Below, one piece after another: positions 1-11,560 of a DNA stretch of 64,000 bases; position 1 is the first letter of the stretch; every line of letters begins with the position of its first letter. The notes beneath the pieces are model-generated. The model searched no databases, was not told the origin of the DNA, and was given only the letters and a program-made list of their open reading frames with translations. The position numbers and the translations under genes were made by a program. This DNA comes from Symsagittifera roscoffensis (Eukaryota > Xenacoelomorpha > Acoela > Convolutidae), in the NCBI RefSeq assembly GCF_963678635.1, contig NC_087062.1, positions 64,577,253-64,641,252 of the forward strand, read 5' to 3'.

Positions 1-800
1 CGGTTATGTTTATCAAATCTTATCTGTACTTTTTCTCTTTTTTTCAGATGACAATTGTTCACCGTCCACAGTAGCGTGTTTAGCTAATTCAAAAGGCTTT
101 TGATGCTGCTGTCGTTCCTTGCTACTAAAGAGTCCGTTCACTTAAGTTTGATTTCTCAAATTGGTACAATGAGCAATTTCGGTGTCATGATATATGTTAA
201 GTGTTTCATTTCACATGTTCAATGCCTTCGGGCAACTTTTTCTTTGGTTCACGCTAACCAGTGATTCAGCTACCAGTAGTCCGGTTTTTTCTTCGAAATC
301 CTGTATGTTTTCAATTAAATGTTTTGTGCTAGTAAAGACGCTATCGTTTGCATCCTTGATGACGATTTCTACTAGTTTTTCACGTCTGCTTGGGTTCTTG
401 CATTCCTCTTTGCTATTGCAAATGTTCGGACACGGGTCGTTGTTTAAGCTGATTTAGGTAGCGCTGACGGATGTTTCGTACTGTATAGCAATTCTTCGCC
501 AATATTTAGAATACATGCTTGATCTATCATGAAGTGCAAACCAAGAAGGCAGGGTAAACAGTTATCCGCCGTTTTTAAAAACTCTTGGGCAAACTCTCCG
601 GATTTTGGTTTTTTTCGGACTTTGATTTCTACACTGCCAACTAGTTTCAACGCCAAATTGTTATCCGCTCAAAATTTTTTATTAAAAGCTTTTAAACTTT
701 CCGGCTTTCCAAGCCAATCATACGTGTCCAAACTTATGAGCGAAAAGCTACTCCCACTGTCTAATATTCCTGTTATCAATTTCCTGTTCAATGACAATTC
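1..800 (-). pseudogene. Ty3/gypsy-like protease and start of pol, decayed
   Basis: Remnant of a retroelement aspartic protease, reading right to left and running off the left window edge. The active-site loop ILDSGSS lies near 748-771, followed by a stretch resembling the flap region (SLDTYDWLGKP). The Asp-Ser-Gly triad is as in many gypsy and Pao elements. An in-frame TGA follows about 30 residues later, yet the same reading resumes down to about 455 (ending near LNIGEELLYS), and another open stretch covers 200-455. It sits directly downstream of the gag remnant at 895-1560 on the same strand, the normal gag-protease order. The protein is unlike the protease of the giant element further right, which has DTG, so this is a different family. 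Any RT would lie outside the window. Assignment rests on motif and order only. Confidence 0.6.
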
Positions 801-894
801 CACATTGAAGCATTTTGTTTTGATAGTGGAACACACCCTGATTACGTTGATTTTTCCGTCCTTTTATTCCAATGGCAAATTCGTTTCAAGTGGG

Positions 895-1560
895 TAGAAC
901 TTCTACAATTAAAAAAATTAGGGCAGTTCTTTGCCGAACAGCCCTTTTGCCCACATAGTCGAGATTTGTTCCCTATTTTGGTTTCCATCGCGTCGCGTTC
1001 CTCCCCAGTGGCTGTTGTCTCTTCGACCATCACTGCTCCGGTCATAATTTTCTTTACCAACTGACATCTGTTGGTCTAGTCTGTTCACCGAATCTATTAG
1101 GATTTCGGTTTCATCCCTCCGTATCGCTGCTCTTCGTTGCGTTTGTTCTTCTTCCTCAGTTCTTTTTACGGTTTCTAGGTGAAGTGTCCGCTCTAAAGCT
1201 TTTTTGATGTTCATGTAATTGTCCCCAATTGTTTTGCGGAGCTCAAGTCATACTTGGCTGTGGTGGATCCCTTCGAGAAAACCTTGAAGCACTTAGTGAT
1301 CCCGTATGCCCTGGGACTCGTCTGCGTAAGCCTTTAGCGCCAATTGCAGTAAATTCCTCAGGAAACGTTTTAATTTTTCTCCTGCCTATTGCAAGTGACA
1401 GGCTGGCCATCCGCGGAACACCACCTGTTTTTCACTGTAATATCATCGAAAAGATTTAACGGTCTCATCATAGCTGTTGCTGGTTACCTCTGGAAGGGCA
1501 CGGTAAAATCCGATTGCAGATTTCTGTTAAATCTTTTCTGTTAAAGCCGTTCATCAGTTT
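895..1560 (-). pseudogene. Ty3/gypsy-like gag remnant with CCHC-like knuckle
   Basis: Decayed gag of the same left-edge element. An open frame at 918-1214 is rich in Arg, Glu and Gln, and resembles the basic linker after a gag capsid (KALERTLHLETVKRTEEEEQ). In another frame at 842-1060 a knuckle-like segment reads FNCRSSTHLKRICHW, which has the C-x2-C...H-x4-C look with one cysteine replaced by Ser. Upstream (1220-1500) an interrupted frame contains FLRNLLQLALKAYADESQG, typical of the end of a gypsy capsid domain. Frames are broken by several indels. No LTR belonging to this element could be identified in the window. Confidence 0.55.
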
Positions 1561-1599
1561 CGGTTCCACGTACAGTACCTTTCCACATTTGCACTTCGG

Positions 1600-2229
1600 A
1601 TAATAGCTCAGAAAGTGTTCAGTAGTTTTCAAAGTAGTTAAAACTGGTGAATGCCTTCGGCAATAACAACTTGGATACCGAACTTGCAGTTGCCATGCTA
1701 ACCCCCACCCTACTTAAATATATATCAAATTATCCCTGTGTTGGAGTTTTCTACGTCTTAACCACTGTTGTCAGCTTAAAATAGCATTTTATGTCCCTCC
1801 AACTACAGTTTATCCGCTTTTATCTCCAAAAGTTTGTTTTTCAACTGGGTTTTCTTTACCTTTCCGTTGAATTTGGTTCAATTACTTCTTGCTTTACAAG
1901 GTTAATTGACAATTTACGGCCCAAATAAGCGGAAAAAAATTTCAAGAATTTTTGACGAGTTTTCCTGGTTTTCTCTATGACACGTGATTTTAACGTTTCT
2001 TAACATTTTATTTGATAAATAATAATTTTCTGATGTGCTCGACAACTTTTGATCACTTCCTCCTGACTCTTGTTGTTTTATCTGTCAACACTGTAGAATC
2101 AGCTCAACGCGCGCTTTCTCGGAATAAAACAAGTACAAGCTGAATTTAAAGTTCGAAATAACTTCGACTGATTAAATGTTTATCTTCAAAGTTGGTCCCG
2201 CAGACTTATGTGATTTATACAGGATTTTA
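1600..2229. other. unassigned AT-rich stretch
   Basis: No open frame, RNA gene or repeat recognised. The right part may include the diverged start of the LTR remnant that follows, since LTR homology becomes clear only near 2245. Confidence 0.4.
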
Positions 2230-2842
2230 CTATTTACAATTTGTTCCCGATAGAGAGCAACGAGCGTGGATACGAGAGTGCTATTACTGAAGCAAGGAAA
2301 ATCTTGGTTGGGAAGGTCGACCAATCAAACGGCTTAATGGTCAAAACTGGAAAAACAGTTTGAGCTAAAACTGTTTATTTCTTTAAACTTCTTGAGTTAT
2401 CTTAGTTATATTACTTGATCGATTCCGGAGACGCAGTCAATATATGAGTTGTGAAATTATTTGCTAAAGTGTATTTAATAGAGTTATGTTGAGAAAAATC
2501 TGGCTGTAGGGTATCCCTCGGAAAAGAATCAAAGGTCCACTGTCCAATAAGAGTCGATGGTGTTTACTTTTGTTGCCAACCCTTTTTTAACGGCATTCGC
2601 CCGTTTTTTCGGTTTTTAAAGAAATAGCCATTGGGACAATCTTGTTTCTAGAGTGGGAGTTTTTTGGAAGTATCTTTTAGGCTGTAACACAATTTTGATG
2701 TCCCATGTCTTAAGCGAAGCAATTTGGCTCCGCATAATGAGGAAGAAAAACACAAGAGGTTGTGTCCTTGACCCATGCGCCAATGGTTATAGGGCCTATT
2801 TTTCTTACCAGCAAATGTGAAGTAAGCGCACGACTGTTACTT
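2230..2842 (+). repeat. old LTR remnant (giant-element family), copy A
   Basis: Diverged LTR of the same family as the 905-bp LTRs at 19,669 and 42,703, in the opposite orientation. Shared blocks include a GATAGAGAGCAA block near 2250 (also in the old LTR near 19,320), the AAGCTGTAAC...TGTCCCATGTCTTAAGCG block near 2690-2720, a CACAAGAGGTTGTGTCCTTGACCC block near 2750, and a block near 2790 (GGTTATAGGGCC). It ends near 2842 with GACTGTTAC, where intact LTRs end in GTTACA. The family leader follows at once. It is probably left over from a separate insertion or from a duplication of the 5' end of the old element. The start is approximate. Confidence 0.65.
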
Positions 2843-2910
2843 AGTGCTCTTATGGCTCTCGTGGGTGTTTTTACGACACCACGATTACGGGATTAAACCC
2901 ACTTGGCACA

Positions 2911-5165
2911 GCTCCGGGCTACATGCCCATTCAAGAGTACCAGTTGTACGGTTCAACTTGAAGTTGTCCACATTCTAGACGAACCGGGATAGCTTTTTAG
3001 AAAAAAAATAAAAAAATTTCTTGGTGCGCTTTTGGATACGAGGCTTAGCTAACCAAGTTAGAGAAGCCACAAAAACCGCAAAAAACGGTTCAAAGAGCGG
3101 AAAACAAAACAAAAAAAAACAAAAACGATAAGCAACTGAAACAAAAACCGTACATTTTTTTTAAAACGGACAAAAACGGCGTTTTTCAGATTGGGTAGAT
3201 CGAAGTTTATATTAATTTTTAGTGTTGTTATACTGTTTTACAATAAAACCGATTGTTTCGATCGAAGTAGCAGTGTTTAACAGGTACCCGAAGGAAGGGC
3301 CGTTGAAAGGGTTTTCAGATAGCCTTGCAATTTCGGAAAACAGCAGGGAAGCTTCACTGGGAACGCTGACCAGATTGACATTGAAGGGGTTCAGAGGACC
3401 GAAGACCCAGGAACAAAGAAAGGACACCACTGGGAAAGAGGCCACTAGAGTGTTACCAGCACAGCAGTGTTGAGGATGACACCAGAGGAGCACACCAATA
3501 TGTTTTGTGTGGGACAAACGGGAATCGTTGACATCTAAATTTTACTATAGGCGAAAAGTATTTAAGTGACTAGGCGGCACCTTGAGCAAATGTTTCTACT
3601 TGAGTAGAGCCTAGAAACAGGTTTTACGGGGCTTCTAATGAGTGGTAATGCGCCTATCTTGATTAAGGGATTTTAGTTTTTTTGGGGAGCTACTAAGAGA
3701 GGAGTTTAGACAGGGGGTTGGTTAGGATTCAGGTGTTAATTGAAATTATAAAAACGGGGTCTTAATACTGCAACTAAACAATCAACATCGTCGACTTGGT
3801 TACGTAACTTTCACCGTAGTCAGAATTGACCGGAACGAAGATCAAAAAGAGAAGCAGAAACGCGATGGAGCCCATAGCGAACTCGAGATACAGTGCGTTA
3901 GGCTTGCTGGATCTGGTGATGAAAACTGAGATACATTGCAATCCCAAGAAGCACAACAATATTGGAGATAACCGGGTACAAGAAAATTTTTTTCATAATG
4001 GTATTTGATACTAAGTCGGTATAAAACCTACTAAGTATCCTGGCTACATACCCATTCAAAAGTACCGGTTGTACGGTTCAACTTGAAGTTGTCCACATTC
4101 TAGTCGAACCGGGATAGCTTTTTAGGAAAAAAAATTTCTTGGTGCGCTTTTGGATACGAGGCTTAGCTAACCAAGTTAGGGAAGCCGCAAAAACCACAAA
4201 AAACGGTTTAAAGAGCGGAAACTGAAACAAAAATCCAAAAAGGATAAGCAACTGAAACAAAAACCGTACACTTTTTTTAAAAAAAAACGGACAAAGACTG
4301 CGTTTTCCAGTTTGGGTGGATCGAACTTCATATTAATTCTTAGTGTTCTTAGACTGTTTTACAATAAAACCGATTGTTTCGATCGAAGTAGCAGTGTTTA
4401 ACAGGTACTCGAAGGAAGGGCTGTTGAAAGGGTTTTCAGATAGCCTTGCAGTTTCGGAAAACAGCAGGGAAGCTTCACTGGGAAAGCTGACCAGATTGAC
4501 ATTGAAGGGGTTCAGAGGATAAAAGACCCAGGAACAAAGAAAGGACACCACTGGGAAAGAGTCCACTAGAGTGTTATCAGCACAGCAGTGCTGAGGATGA
4601 CAACAGAGGAGCACACCAATATGTTTTGTGGGACAAACGGGTATCGTTGACATCTATTTTTTACTATAGGCGAAAAGTATTTAAGCGACTAGGCGGCACC
4701 TTCCACATTTTTCAATTGAGCAAATGTTTCTAATTGAGTAGAGCCTAGAAACAGGTTCTACGGGGCTTCTAATGAGTGGTTATGCGCCCATCTTGATTAA
4801 GGGATTTTAGCTTGTTTGGGGAGCTAGTAAGGGAGGAGTTAAGACAGGGGGTTGGTTAGGATACAGGTGTTAATGGAAATTATAAAAACGGGGTCTTAAT
4901 ACGGCAACTAAACAATCAACATTGTCGATTTGGTTAGGTAACTTTCACCGGAGTCAGAATTGACCGGAACCAAGATCAAAAAGAGAAGCAGAAACGCGAT
5001 GGAGCCCATAGCGAACTCGAGATACAGTGCGTTAGGCTGGCTGGATCTGGTGATGGGAACTGAGATACATTGCAATCCCAAGAAGCACAACAATATTGGA
5101 GATAACCGGGTACATGAAAATTTTTTTGAACATGGTATTTGATACTAAGTCAGTATAAAATCTAC
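2911..5165 (+). repeat. 1.13-kb tandem duplication of element leader
   Basis: Two head-to-tail copies, about 2911-4037 and 4038-5165. Landmarks repeat at a 1.12-1.13-kb offset: GGGCTACATGCCCATTC (2916) and GGCTACATACCCATTC (4042); GATAACCGGGTACA (3966 and 5101). The left half matches the leader just inside the 5' LTR of the young element (42.2-42.65 kb, reverse strand), including GGTTTTCAGATAGC and the TTTTACAATAAAACCGATTG-like segment, and a third version lies at 6480-7020. The copies differ by scattered substitutions and a roughly 20-bp indel near 4700. Short open frames of 60-106 codons occur on both strands in both copies but show no recognisable domain. Confidence 0.75.
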
Positions 5166-5304
5166 TAAGTATAGATTTAATTTTCTGTCTAGGTCGGCAT
5201 TTGAAAAATTAAAGCAACAGCCAAATACACGAAAGAAGTGTAAAGACATTTTAAACGACTTTTGGAAACAGTCTTTGGAATTTTTACAAGTCCCCAACAC
5301 TTAA

Positions 5305-5745
5305 CTTACCTGAGTCCTGGGAAGTTCAAACAACTGCCTAACATTTCAGGTCCTGGGAAGTTCAAACAACTGCCCAATATTTAGTGTCTTGGGAAGCTCG
5401 AACAACTGCCAAACACTTGGGTTCCTGGGAAGTTCGAAGAAGTGCCCAACACTTGAGGTCCTGGGAAGCTCAAACAACTGCCCAATATTTGAATCCCTGG
5501 GAAGTTCAAACAACTGCCCAATACTAGAGTCCTGGGAAGTTCAAACAACTGCCGAACGCTTGAGGTCCTTGGAAGTTCAAACAACTGCTTAAAGCTTGAG
5601 GTCCTGGGAATTTCAAACAACTGCCCAAAACTTGAATTCATGCGCGGTTCGAATAACTACCCAAAGCTTGAGGTCATGCGGGGTTCAAATAACTGCCCAA
5701 CAATAGAGATCTTGAGAAATTCAAACAACTGCCCAAAACTCTAGT
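5305..5745. repeat. 36-bp minisatellite, about 12 copies
   Basis: Tandem array of a 35-37-bp unit with core GGGAAGTTCAAACAACTGCC. About twelve units are readable; the last three are the most diverged (ATGCGCGGTTCGAATAACTACC). Because 36 is a multiple of three, the array translates as a 12-residue repeat in open frames on both strands, which is an artefact of the period. It sits between the duplicated leader and the next LTR remnant. Confidence 0.85.
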
Positions 5746-5849
5746 TTTTTTTTGTTCAATTGACAATTGCTGGAAAGTGGACAGAAAATTATACGGGAGA
5801 CAAGATGCTATTCTCAATTTGCACAATAATATAAACTTTGAGTGGGGAT

Positions 5850-6422
5850 GTCCTGTGCCTAATAGAAAACAAGTAGAAGGGATAGGTGAGTATTACGCTT
5901 GGAGCTAGAGGAACCTTTACTGGGAAGGTCGCCCACTTGATCAACATGAAAAAACAACTCGAGTTATATTTATTACTTTTATCTAAAACTCTTAGAGTTA
6001 GATTTGTAATTTTTGATTGTGTCTGGGACTAATCCCAGAGTTGTTTTCATGATCTAATTACTTGAATTAATTTACTTGATCGCGTTCTGTATAGTTGAGG
6101 TAAAGCGAGTTTCAGGTTGATCTATCCGAAATGGATCAAATATACACTGACCAAAAAAAACTAACGGTAATTCTTTGAGCCCCCAGCCCTGTTTTTAGCG
6201 GCGTTCGCTTGTTTTGGGTAATTAGAGACCTAGCCATGGGGCCGTACTTATTTCTATCTAGAGTAGTGAAAAAACTTGGTAGTGGTCCTAAGCTGTAACT
6301 ATACTTAAGTTTTGAGTCATAATCGAACCCTGATTTGGTTCCGAATGATAGAGCACAAAAGAGCACGAGATAATTTCCTTGAGCCTTGAGCCTCTTTGTG
6401 GTGCGAGTGAACGAGTTTTACA
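5850..6422 (+). repeat. 5' LTR remnant of the old element (copy B)
   Basis: Blocks shared with the other LTRs include TTTTTGATTGTGTCTGGGAC near 6010 (old 3' LTR: TAATTGTGTCTGAGG near 19,480), TTACTTGAATTAATTTACTTGA near 6060, CTGATCTATCCGAAATGGATCAAAT-like sequence near 6115, GTTCGCTTGTTTTGG near 6205, and AAGCTGTAAC near 6290. It ends with GTTTTACA at 6422, and the family leader begins directly after. The left border is uncertain because U3 has diverged. Confidence 0.65.
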
Positions 6423-7095
6423 TAGTGTTTTTATGTCGTTATTAGGTATTTTTATGACATGATGACTACGGGGTCGATTGGAATATACTTGACACAGCTC
6501 AGGGCTACAAGCCATTTTTAGAGTACCAGTGGTACAGCCCAATTGGAATGTGTCCCCCCTCTTGTAGTAACCATGATAGCTATTTGAGACATTTTTAGAA
6601 AATTTTCTCGAGTGCAATTTTGGATACGAGGCTTAGCTAACCGACCGCAGAGAGCCACGGAGAAACTACCACAAAACGTAAAAAAGAACTTAGAAAGACT
6701 TAAAAAGATCTTCCAGGAAAACTACACAAAAAGACAGTGATGTTGAAATCTGGCTTTTGAATTCAGTTCGAATATAACTCAACATTTTCATAAGTAGACT
6801 GATCGTTTTGATCATAGCAATTGAACAAATCATTTGCCCAATTAGAAGGGATTGAAGGTGTTTTCAGATAGCCTTGCAACTTTGGATAATAACTCACAAG
6901 CTTCACTGAGAAGGCTATCAAGTGGACAGTGACGGGAGTTCAAGGGAGATGGACACAGTGAGACCCAGGAATTGGATGAAAAACTTTCCGAGTGTGTTGC
7001 AAGAATCAATCAAGCATCCTTAACAACTCTCCTAATGCATAAGGCAAAAAGTATAAAATTTTTCTTCTTTTTTGACTTGAGCAAACGTTTTTACT
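6423..7095 (+). other. leader of the old element
   Basis: Non-coding leader between the 5' LTR remnant and gag. It starts with TAGTGTTTTTATG, equivalent to the segment just inside the young LTR. It also carries the GGATACGAGGCTTAGCTAACC block (6622) and the GGTGTTTTCAGATAGCC block (6858) seen in the duplicated leader at 2.9-5.2 kb. No long open frame is present. Confidence 0.6.
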
Positions 7096-7099
7096 TGAG

Positions 7100-8560
7100 T
7101 TGAGCTTGGAGAACATGATGAGAGAACTTGTCTGCAATATTAACAAGATTGGATGCACTCCTGAAAATTGCAATTAACATCGCAGCAGGAAAATTTCGAT
7201 AAAAGAAGGAAATAAGCGAAAATGAGGATAGATTTTGCAAATCAGAATCATAGACTATCTCGAAGGACGTCGGCTTTTGAGAACACAGCCATGACTCCAA
7301 ATGACCATACCACACAAAGATTGCAAGGACAAAAGTCCACAACTCAACAGGATAACACAACACACATGACGACATGACCGGATGCTGCAGCAGGGGCTAA
7401 TACTCGGGATATGATATGGAGAGGACACTAGAAACCTTTTTCAATAAAACCTCAAAGCACAATAAAAGAAGCGGGAGCAACAAAACCAAGAGAACAAGAA
7501 AAAAACCAAAAGAATTCAAGGACAACTGGAATGGATACATTCTTAATTGGCTGGAAGTCATGAAGTTACACCTTGAACAGGACAACTTGACTGACGAAAT
7601 ACAAGCCTACACAGCAACCTTTAGTAACTTAGAAAGGGCGGACCTGAAAAGTGGGAAAGCCGAAATTGAAGAAGAAAGCGATAAAGTTACCAAAGTCTTC
7701 GAATTATTTTTAATCGTTTCGGTTCGGGAATCAAAGATCATCGGGAATCTTTTGATAGATTTCTTGACAACCTGAAAAATTTGAGATGAAAGGGCGATCA
7801 GGAAGGAATTAACAAACAGAACAAACTTCAGCGTAGCATCGAAAGTTAAAGATGGCGCGAAAAGCGGTTACTTGTGAACAATGCTGGCGACATACTACAC
7901 GCGTTCAATAGACAACGCACCAACTCCTGAAGAGATGGAGATGAGGCAAAATAAAGGAAGTACATGTCAAGGAAACCAAAAAAAACTTCGTACTCAGCTA
8001 GTGGCAACTTTCAATGAGTACAAGAGGCTCCCAAGACATCATGGGACAAACTCATGAGCAAAATGCGGATCAGCTGATCACCATTTGGCGGATTGTGCCG
8101 CGTACAGACAAAATATGAAGAAACTGGGATATGCACTCGATAAAGATGACATGAGCCAGATGGACGATTTCGAATTCTATAGTAGCTTGATCACCAAGAT
8201 AGGGGCAAGCTGTGTTTTTTGCAGTCAAGAGGGCCAATTTTGGATGGTACGTCCCTCATTTTTGGAAGCAGGAAAAAATCAACCGAAACACCAGTAGTGC
8301 AAAAACAAAAAAACGGCCAGCAGAAAATATATACCTTAAAACAAGTACAAGAACAAAGATAAACTAACGAGATTAAGGAAAACAAAATTTTTCGAAAAAA
8401 CTAATTCACTCAAGTCAGAGACAGATGATGGATTCTCGAGCTGCTCGAATTTTCCAAAAATATCCACCCTGAAGAAAAAAAAGATGGACACACCGCTATT
8501 ACCTGAAGAGGGAAAATTACAGACGAGCAGATCGGAGCCACCAGGGACAAACTAGTTCGT
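7100..8560 (+). pseudogene. gag of the old element, protease deleted
   Basis: Homologue of the gag-protease ORF of the young element. The open stretch 7416-7775 carries the start of the capsid-like domain (KPKEFKDNWNGY, then WLEVMKLHLEQDNL). The stretch 8085-8297 carries the region of the second zinc knuckle (CVFCSQEGQFWMV), in which the metal-binding His and last Cys have been lost. Near 8330-8400 the sequence jumps to the extreme C-terminus of the young protein (LKSETDDGFSSCSNFP), so about 1.6 kb including the protease is missing. Several frameshifts lie between the blocks. Identity is clear from side-by-side reading of the two copies. Confidence 0.8.
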
Positions 8561-8604
8561 AATCAGTAAGTTTTTCTGGGGGAATCTGGGGGATGCAACA
8601 TCAC

Positions 8605-8865
8605 TCTGAGTTGATCACTTTTGATTTTAGCCATCACCACTCCAAACGCCCATGTTGAATTGGATGGTTTTTATCATATCCTTCTCTAGTAATGTTTCTA
8701 TTACTTTTCTATATGCATCGGATTTTTTTGAGATCATTCGCCTTGCCCCCCCCCCCCCCCCCCCCCCCAGTGTGACACGGTCGATTCCTCAAGTTATTTT
8801 TCGTTTTCGACGGAATTCAAGCACACCCAATATCGGCTTTATGCCTTGAAAATTGACATGATTAC
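8605..8865 (-). pseudogene. inverted fragment of pol (start of RT)
   Basis: This piece reads on the minus strand, opposite to the gag and pol fragments on either side. Its plus strand matches 34,880-35,100 of the young element, where pol starts: AGCCATCACCACTCCAAACG here and GGCCATCACTACTCCACACG there, and the ATATCGGCTTTATGCC landmark in both. A small inversion therefore occurred inside the old element. Its CGCCTCGCCCCCTCC segment has expanded into a 23-nt C run at 8746-8768. Confidence 0.75.
8746..8768. repeat. homopolymer C run of 23
   Basis: Uninterrupted C tract inside the inverted pol fragment. The matching site in the young element is CCCCCTCCC, so the tract grew by slippage. Such runs are also prone to assembly length error. 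Confidence 0.9.
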
Positions 8866-8869
8866 AATC

Positions 8870-9239
8870 TAGTAGCTTAGAACGCTTGTACGAGTATGAA
8901 GGAATGACCTCAACTCAATTTAAGCGAGATTATGTATGGATGCTGCTTGCAAAAAATGAGAGCTGTGCAATCAGTGATTCAAAAGTAATGAACCGAAATC
9001 CGTTCTCCAAACAAACTCATAATGAGGTCCAAAACTGGCAAATTTGCTTCAGTTGGCGTTTAAGTTGACAGAGTTTCTCGTAGAACTACCGGGATAAACC
9101 TATTCGCTTTCTCGTGGAAATATAGGTCTAAAAACTATCTTAGATGAGCTTGATTGACCCTAGAGTGAGCTGCAGGAGCTTGTGAATTGATGAGAACTGA
9201 AAAAAGATGAGTTTTTGTGAATTGATGAATTGTTGTGTC
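8870..9239. other. unassigned insert inside the old pol
   Basis: No match to the young element is visible here, although pol homology resumes at 9240. A 60-codon open frame at 8886-9068 has no recognisable domain. Possibly filler sequence captured during the inversion next to it. Confidence 0.35.
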
Positions 9240-10230
9240 TTTCGATATCTGAATTACGTCACGGTGAAGGATGCTCATGCAAATTCGAGAAAAAATGAGA
9301 ACCCGTCATCCTGGGTATACAAAATTTTTCAGAATTCTTGACCTGGAATCATTCTGACAGGTGCCAATTAGGAAAAAGGACAGGAAAAAGACTAGATTCG
9401 TGTTTGATCAGGAACTATTCCAAAAGAAACGAATGCCATTTGGCTTATGTAATGCAACAGCAACCGTCCAAAGATCAATGGCTCAAGCATCGACATCGAC
9501 AAGAGTATTGAAAAAGTTATCAATTGTTACGAAGATGACGTAGTGATTGCCACATCCGCTTTTGAGAATCATATCGAACGTCTAGACAAGATTTTTGCAT
9601 GCATGAAAAGAGCGGGTCTGAAGTGCAAACCATCCAAATGCGAAATGCTGAAAAATTTGATAAAAGACCTCGGTAGCATGGTGAACAAGCATGGCATAAG
9701 ACCGAATCCAGACGCACTGGAAGCCGTCCTCACATGGAAGTCACCGAGAACAGAACATCAATCAATGAGTTTCAATGGGTTTGCAAACTACTAGACAGAT
9801 CTCAAAAGGGCTATGCCGACGAGGGCTATGCCCAGAGAATTCATCAAGGGCTTTGCCGCAGCATAAGGGCAAGAAATTCAGATAGAAAGAGAGCACAGAA
9901 GAGGCATTCCAGGAGATATGGGCGAAGCGTCAGTGGTAGTAACTTCTTCATTCAGAGTAAACTTGGAACGGAGGAACTGGCTTGAGGTCAATAGCATCTC
10001 GCATTAAAACCCTAAGCTATAGAGATGAAATACGGAGCATGGAAGCGGAGACATTCGAAACTGTCGTTTGGTTGAAAATTACCGTTTATACTTAGGTATC
10101 GAGCCGTTCAAATTGAGCGTCGACAATCGAGCATTATTGAGGTTAAACAATTACTCTACGGACCAGAGCTACACAGGAAGATGGACTGTCAGAATTGATG
10201 GATCCAACTTGATTATCGAGCATAGAGTTA
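9240..10230 (+). pseudogene. reverse transcriptase and RNase H of the old element
   Basis: Decayed central pol. Readable blocks are LNYVTVKDAH (9250), KKRMPFGLCNATATVQRSMA (9425-9485), the region after the catalytic YxDD (VVIATSAFENHIERLDKI, 9540), LKCKPSKCEMLKN (9620), the thumb block (HGIRPNPDALEAVLTWKSP), and an RNase H part near 10,020-10,160 (MKYGAWKRR, SVDNRALLRLNN). The catalytic YVDD has been damaged: the frame breaks and NCYEDDV-like sequence is read near 9525. RNase H runs into DGSNLIIEHR near 10,200, continuous through the place where the young copy has a TAA. Interrupted by at least four frameshifts. Confidence 0.8.
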
Positions 10231-11560
10231 AGTAAAACGCCGTCATTTTGAATCAAAAAACACTATCTTTGACAAGGTTGCCAGACAATTCAGGCCAAAT
10301 CAAGAATTACCCAGAGCTACACAAGGAGGATGCGACGATGAAAATACTGACCATCAAAAGAGGTTTACCTATGGAACTTCTACCTTAGTGAAGATTAGTC
10401 AAAGAAACCATCGAAACTAAAGATGACATCAAGAAAAAATGCAAGGTAAAAAACAATTGGAAACCGTGCTGATACAATTTTTATGAAAACTTACACTTAA
10501 ACGCACATGGCTGGAATTCACAATACTTAAGAAATCAGAGCAAAAAACTTACACTAGAGAGAGTCTGACTGAGGCTTAAGATGAAAGCCGTGAAATTGTG
10601 CGCTCGTTGGTAAATAACAACAACTCAGAGAAGACACTAGAAAAAAAAACTGGGAAGTCAAGAAAAGAGGGTCAAGAGGAAACGGAAGTGACCGGGGGAA
10701 GTGTTCAAGCCAGGGAGCAGCAGGTGCAATAAGATGAGACGAACAAGAGAATTTGTCCGGGAAGTCGGAAGAATCGGGCTCGGAACGGAATTAGGTAACG
10801 AGTGACAGTTACACATAATCTGTATACGAATTTGGCCGGGACGAAAATCAGAGTTCAAGGCAGAGACTTACACGTAGACTCTTCATTGGAGAGGAGAAGA
10901 ACCTAAAAAGATAGATGTCTCGAGGAAACCCTTCCGACAACTCTCAATTAATAAGAACGGGAATACCAACATGAAACCCAAGCTTCCACAGTAAAACCGT
11001 CATTGTAAAATTGAAGGGCGACACACATAGACCAGGTCTCCTAAGCAGACTAATGATGACGCTAAAGAAGCATGTGAAAGCAAGATACAGATTGTCGGAT
11101 TTAATCAGAGCTCAAAAGAACGAAAGGTGATGAATATTCTCTCCAAGTGGGGTAAAAACCGGAGAAAGGGAAAAGAGACATCTACAGGAAGATAGCTAAA
11201 AATCTTCTGCGAATTCTACAAGGAACGGATTGATTTACTTTACCACACGGCAGATAGTGTACAGGCTGTAAATGAGATGATGAAAAGGAAGTATTGCACA
11301 AGAACAACATAATCATTCTACCGCAAGTGGATTTTTCAAATTATTGTTTTTCACAGTATGGGTTTTTCAAAGTAATATTATCCCACCGATGGGACCAAGA
11401 ATCTAATGAAGAACTGGAGGGGACCCTTTGCGATAACACAAGTTTATCAACAAGGCAGGTTCTATCGCTTCAGAACTGGAATGGCGAAATACTAGTACTC
11501 AAGCAATATAACATGGAGAAAAGCGATAGCTGGTTCCTATGTAGATGAAGACTCGAGGGA
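10231..11560 (+). pseudogene. integrase region of the old element, catalytic core deleted
   Basis: Fragments match the integrase ORF of the young element. The acidic N-terminal extension is near 10,640-10,700 (GKSRKEGQEETEVT). The block HVKARYRLSDLIRAQKNE is at about 11,070, and YKERIDLLYHTADSV is near 11,220. At about 11,325 the reading jumps from the NNIIILPQ block to the region just before the GPF motif (FKxNIIPP, then WRTGGDPLR-like sequence), so the HHCC finger and the entire DDE core are missing. The C-terminus (GSYVDEDSREPEQG) is continuous through the position where the young copy has a TGA. This copy cannot encode an active integrase. Confidence 0.75.

Noticed and set aside
3212-5093. 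Pairs of 60-106-codon minus-strand ORFs, one with a hydrophobic stretch (FAMGSIAFLLLFLIFVPV)
   Set aside because: They occur in both halves of a tandem duplication of the non-coding leader, so similarity reflects duplication. The plus strand is the sense strand of this element, and the overlapping plus frames are equally open.
5381-5641. Repeat protein of 12-residue units (QLFELPRTSS)
   Set aside because: The 36-bp minisatellite is a multiple of three and open on both strands. No start context or unique sequence.
5305-5745. CRISPR-like array
   Set aside because: Units are contiguous and diverged without unique spacers, and the context is a eukaryotic retroelement.
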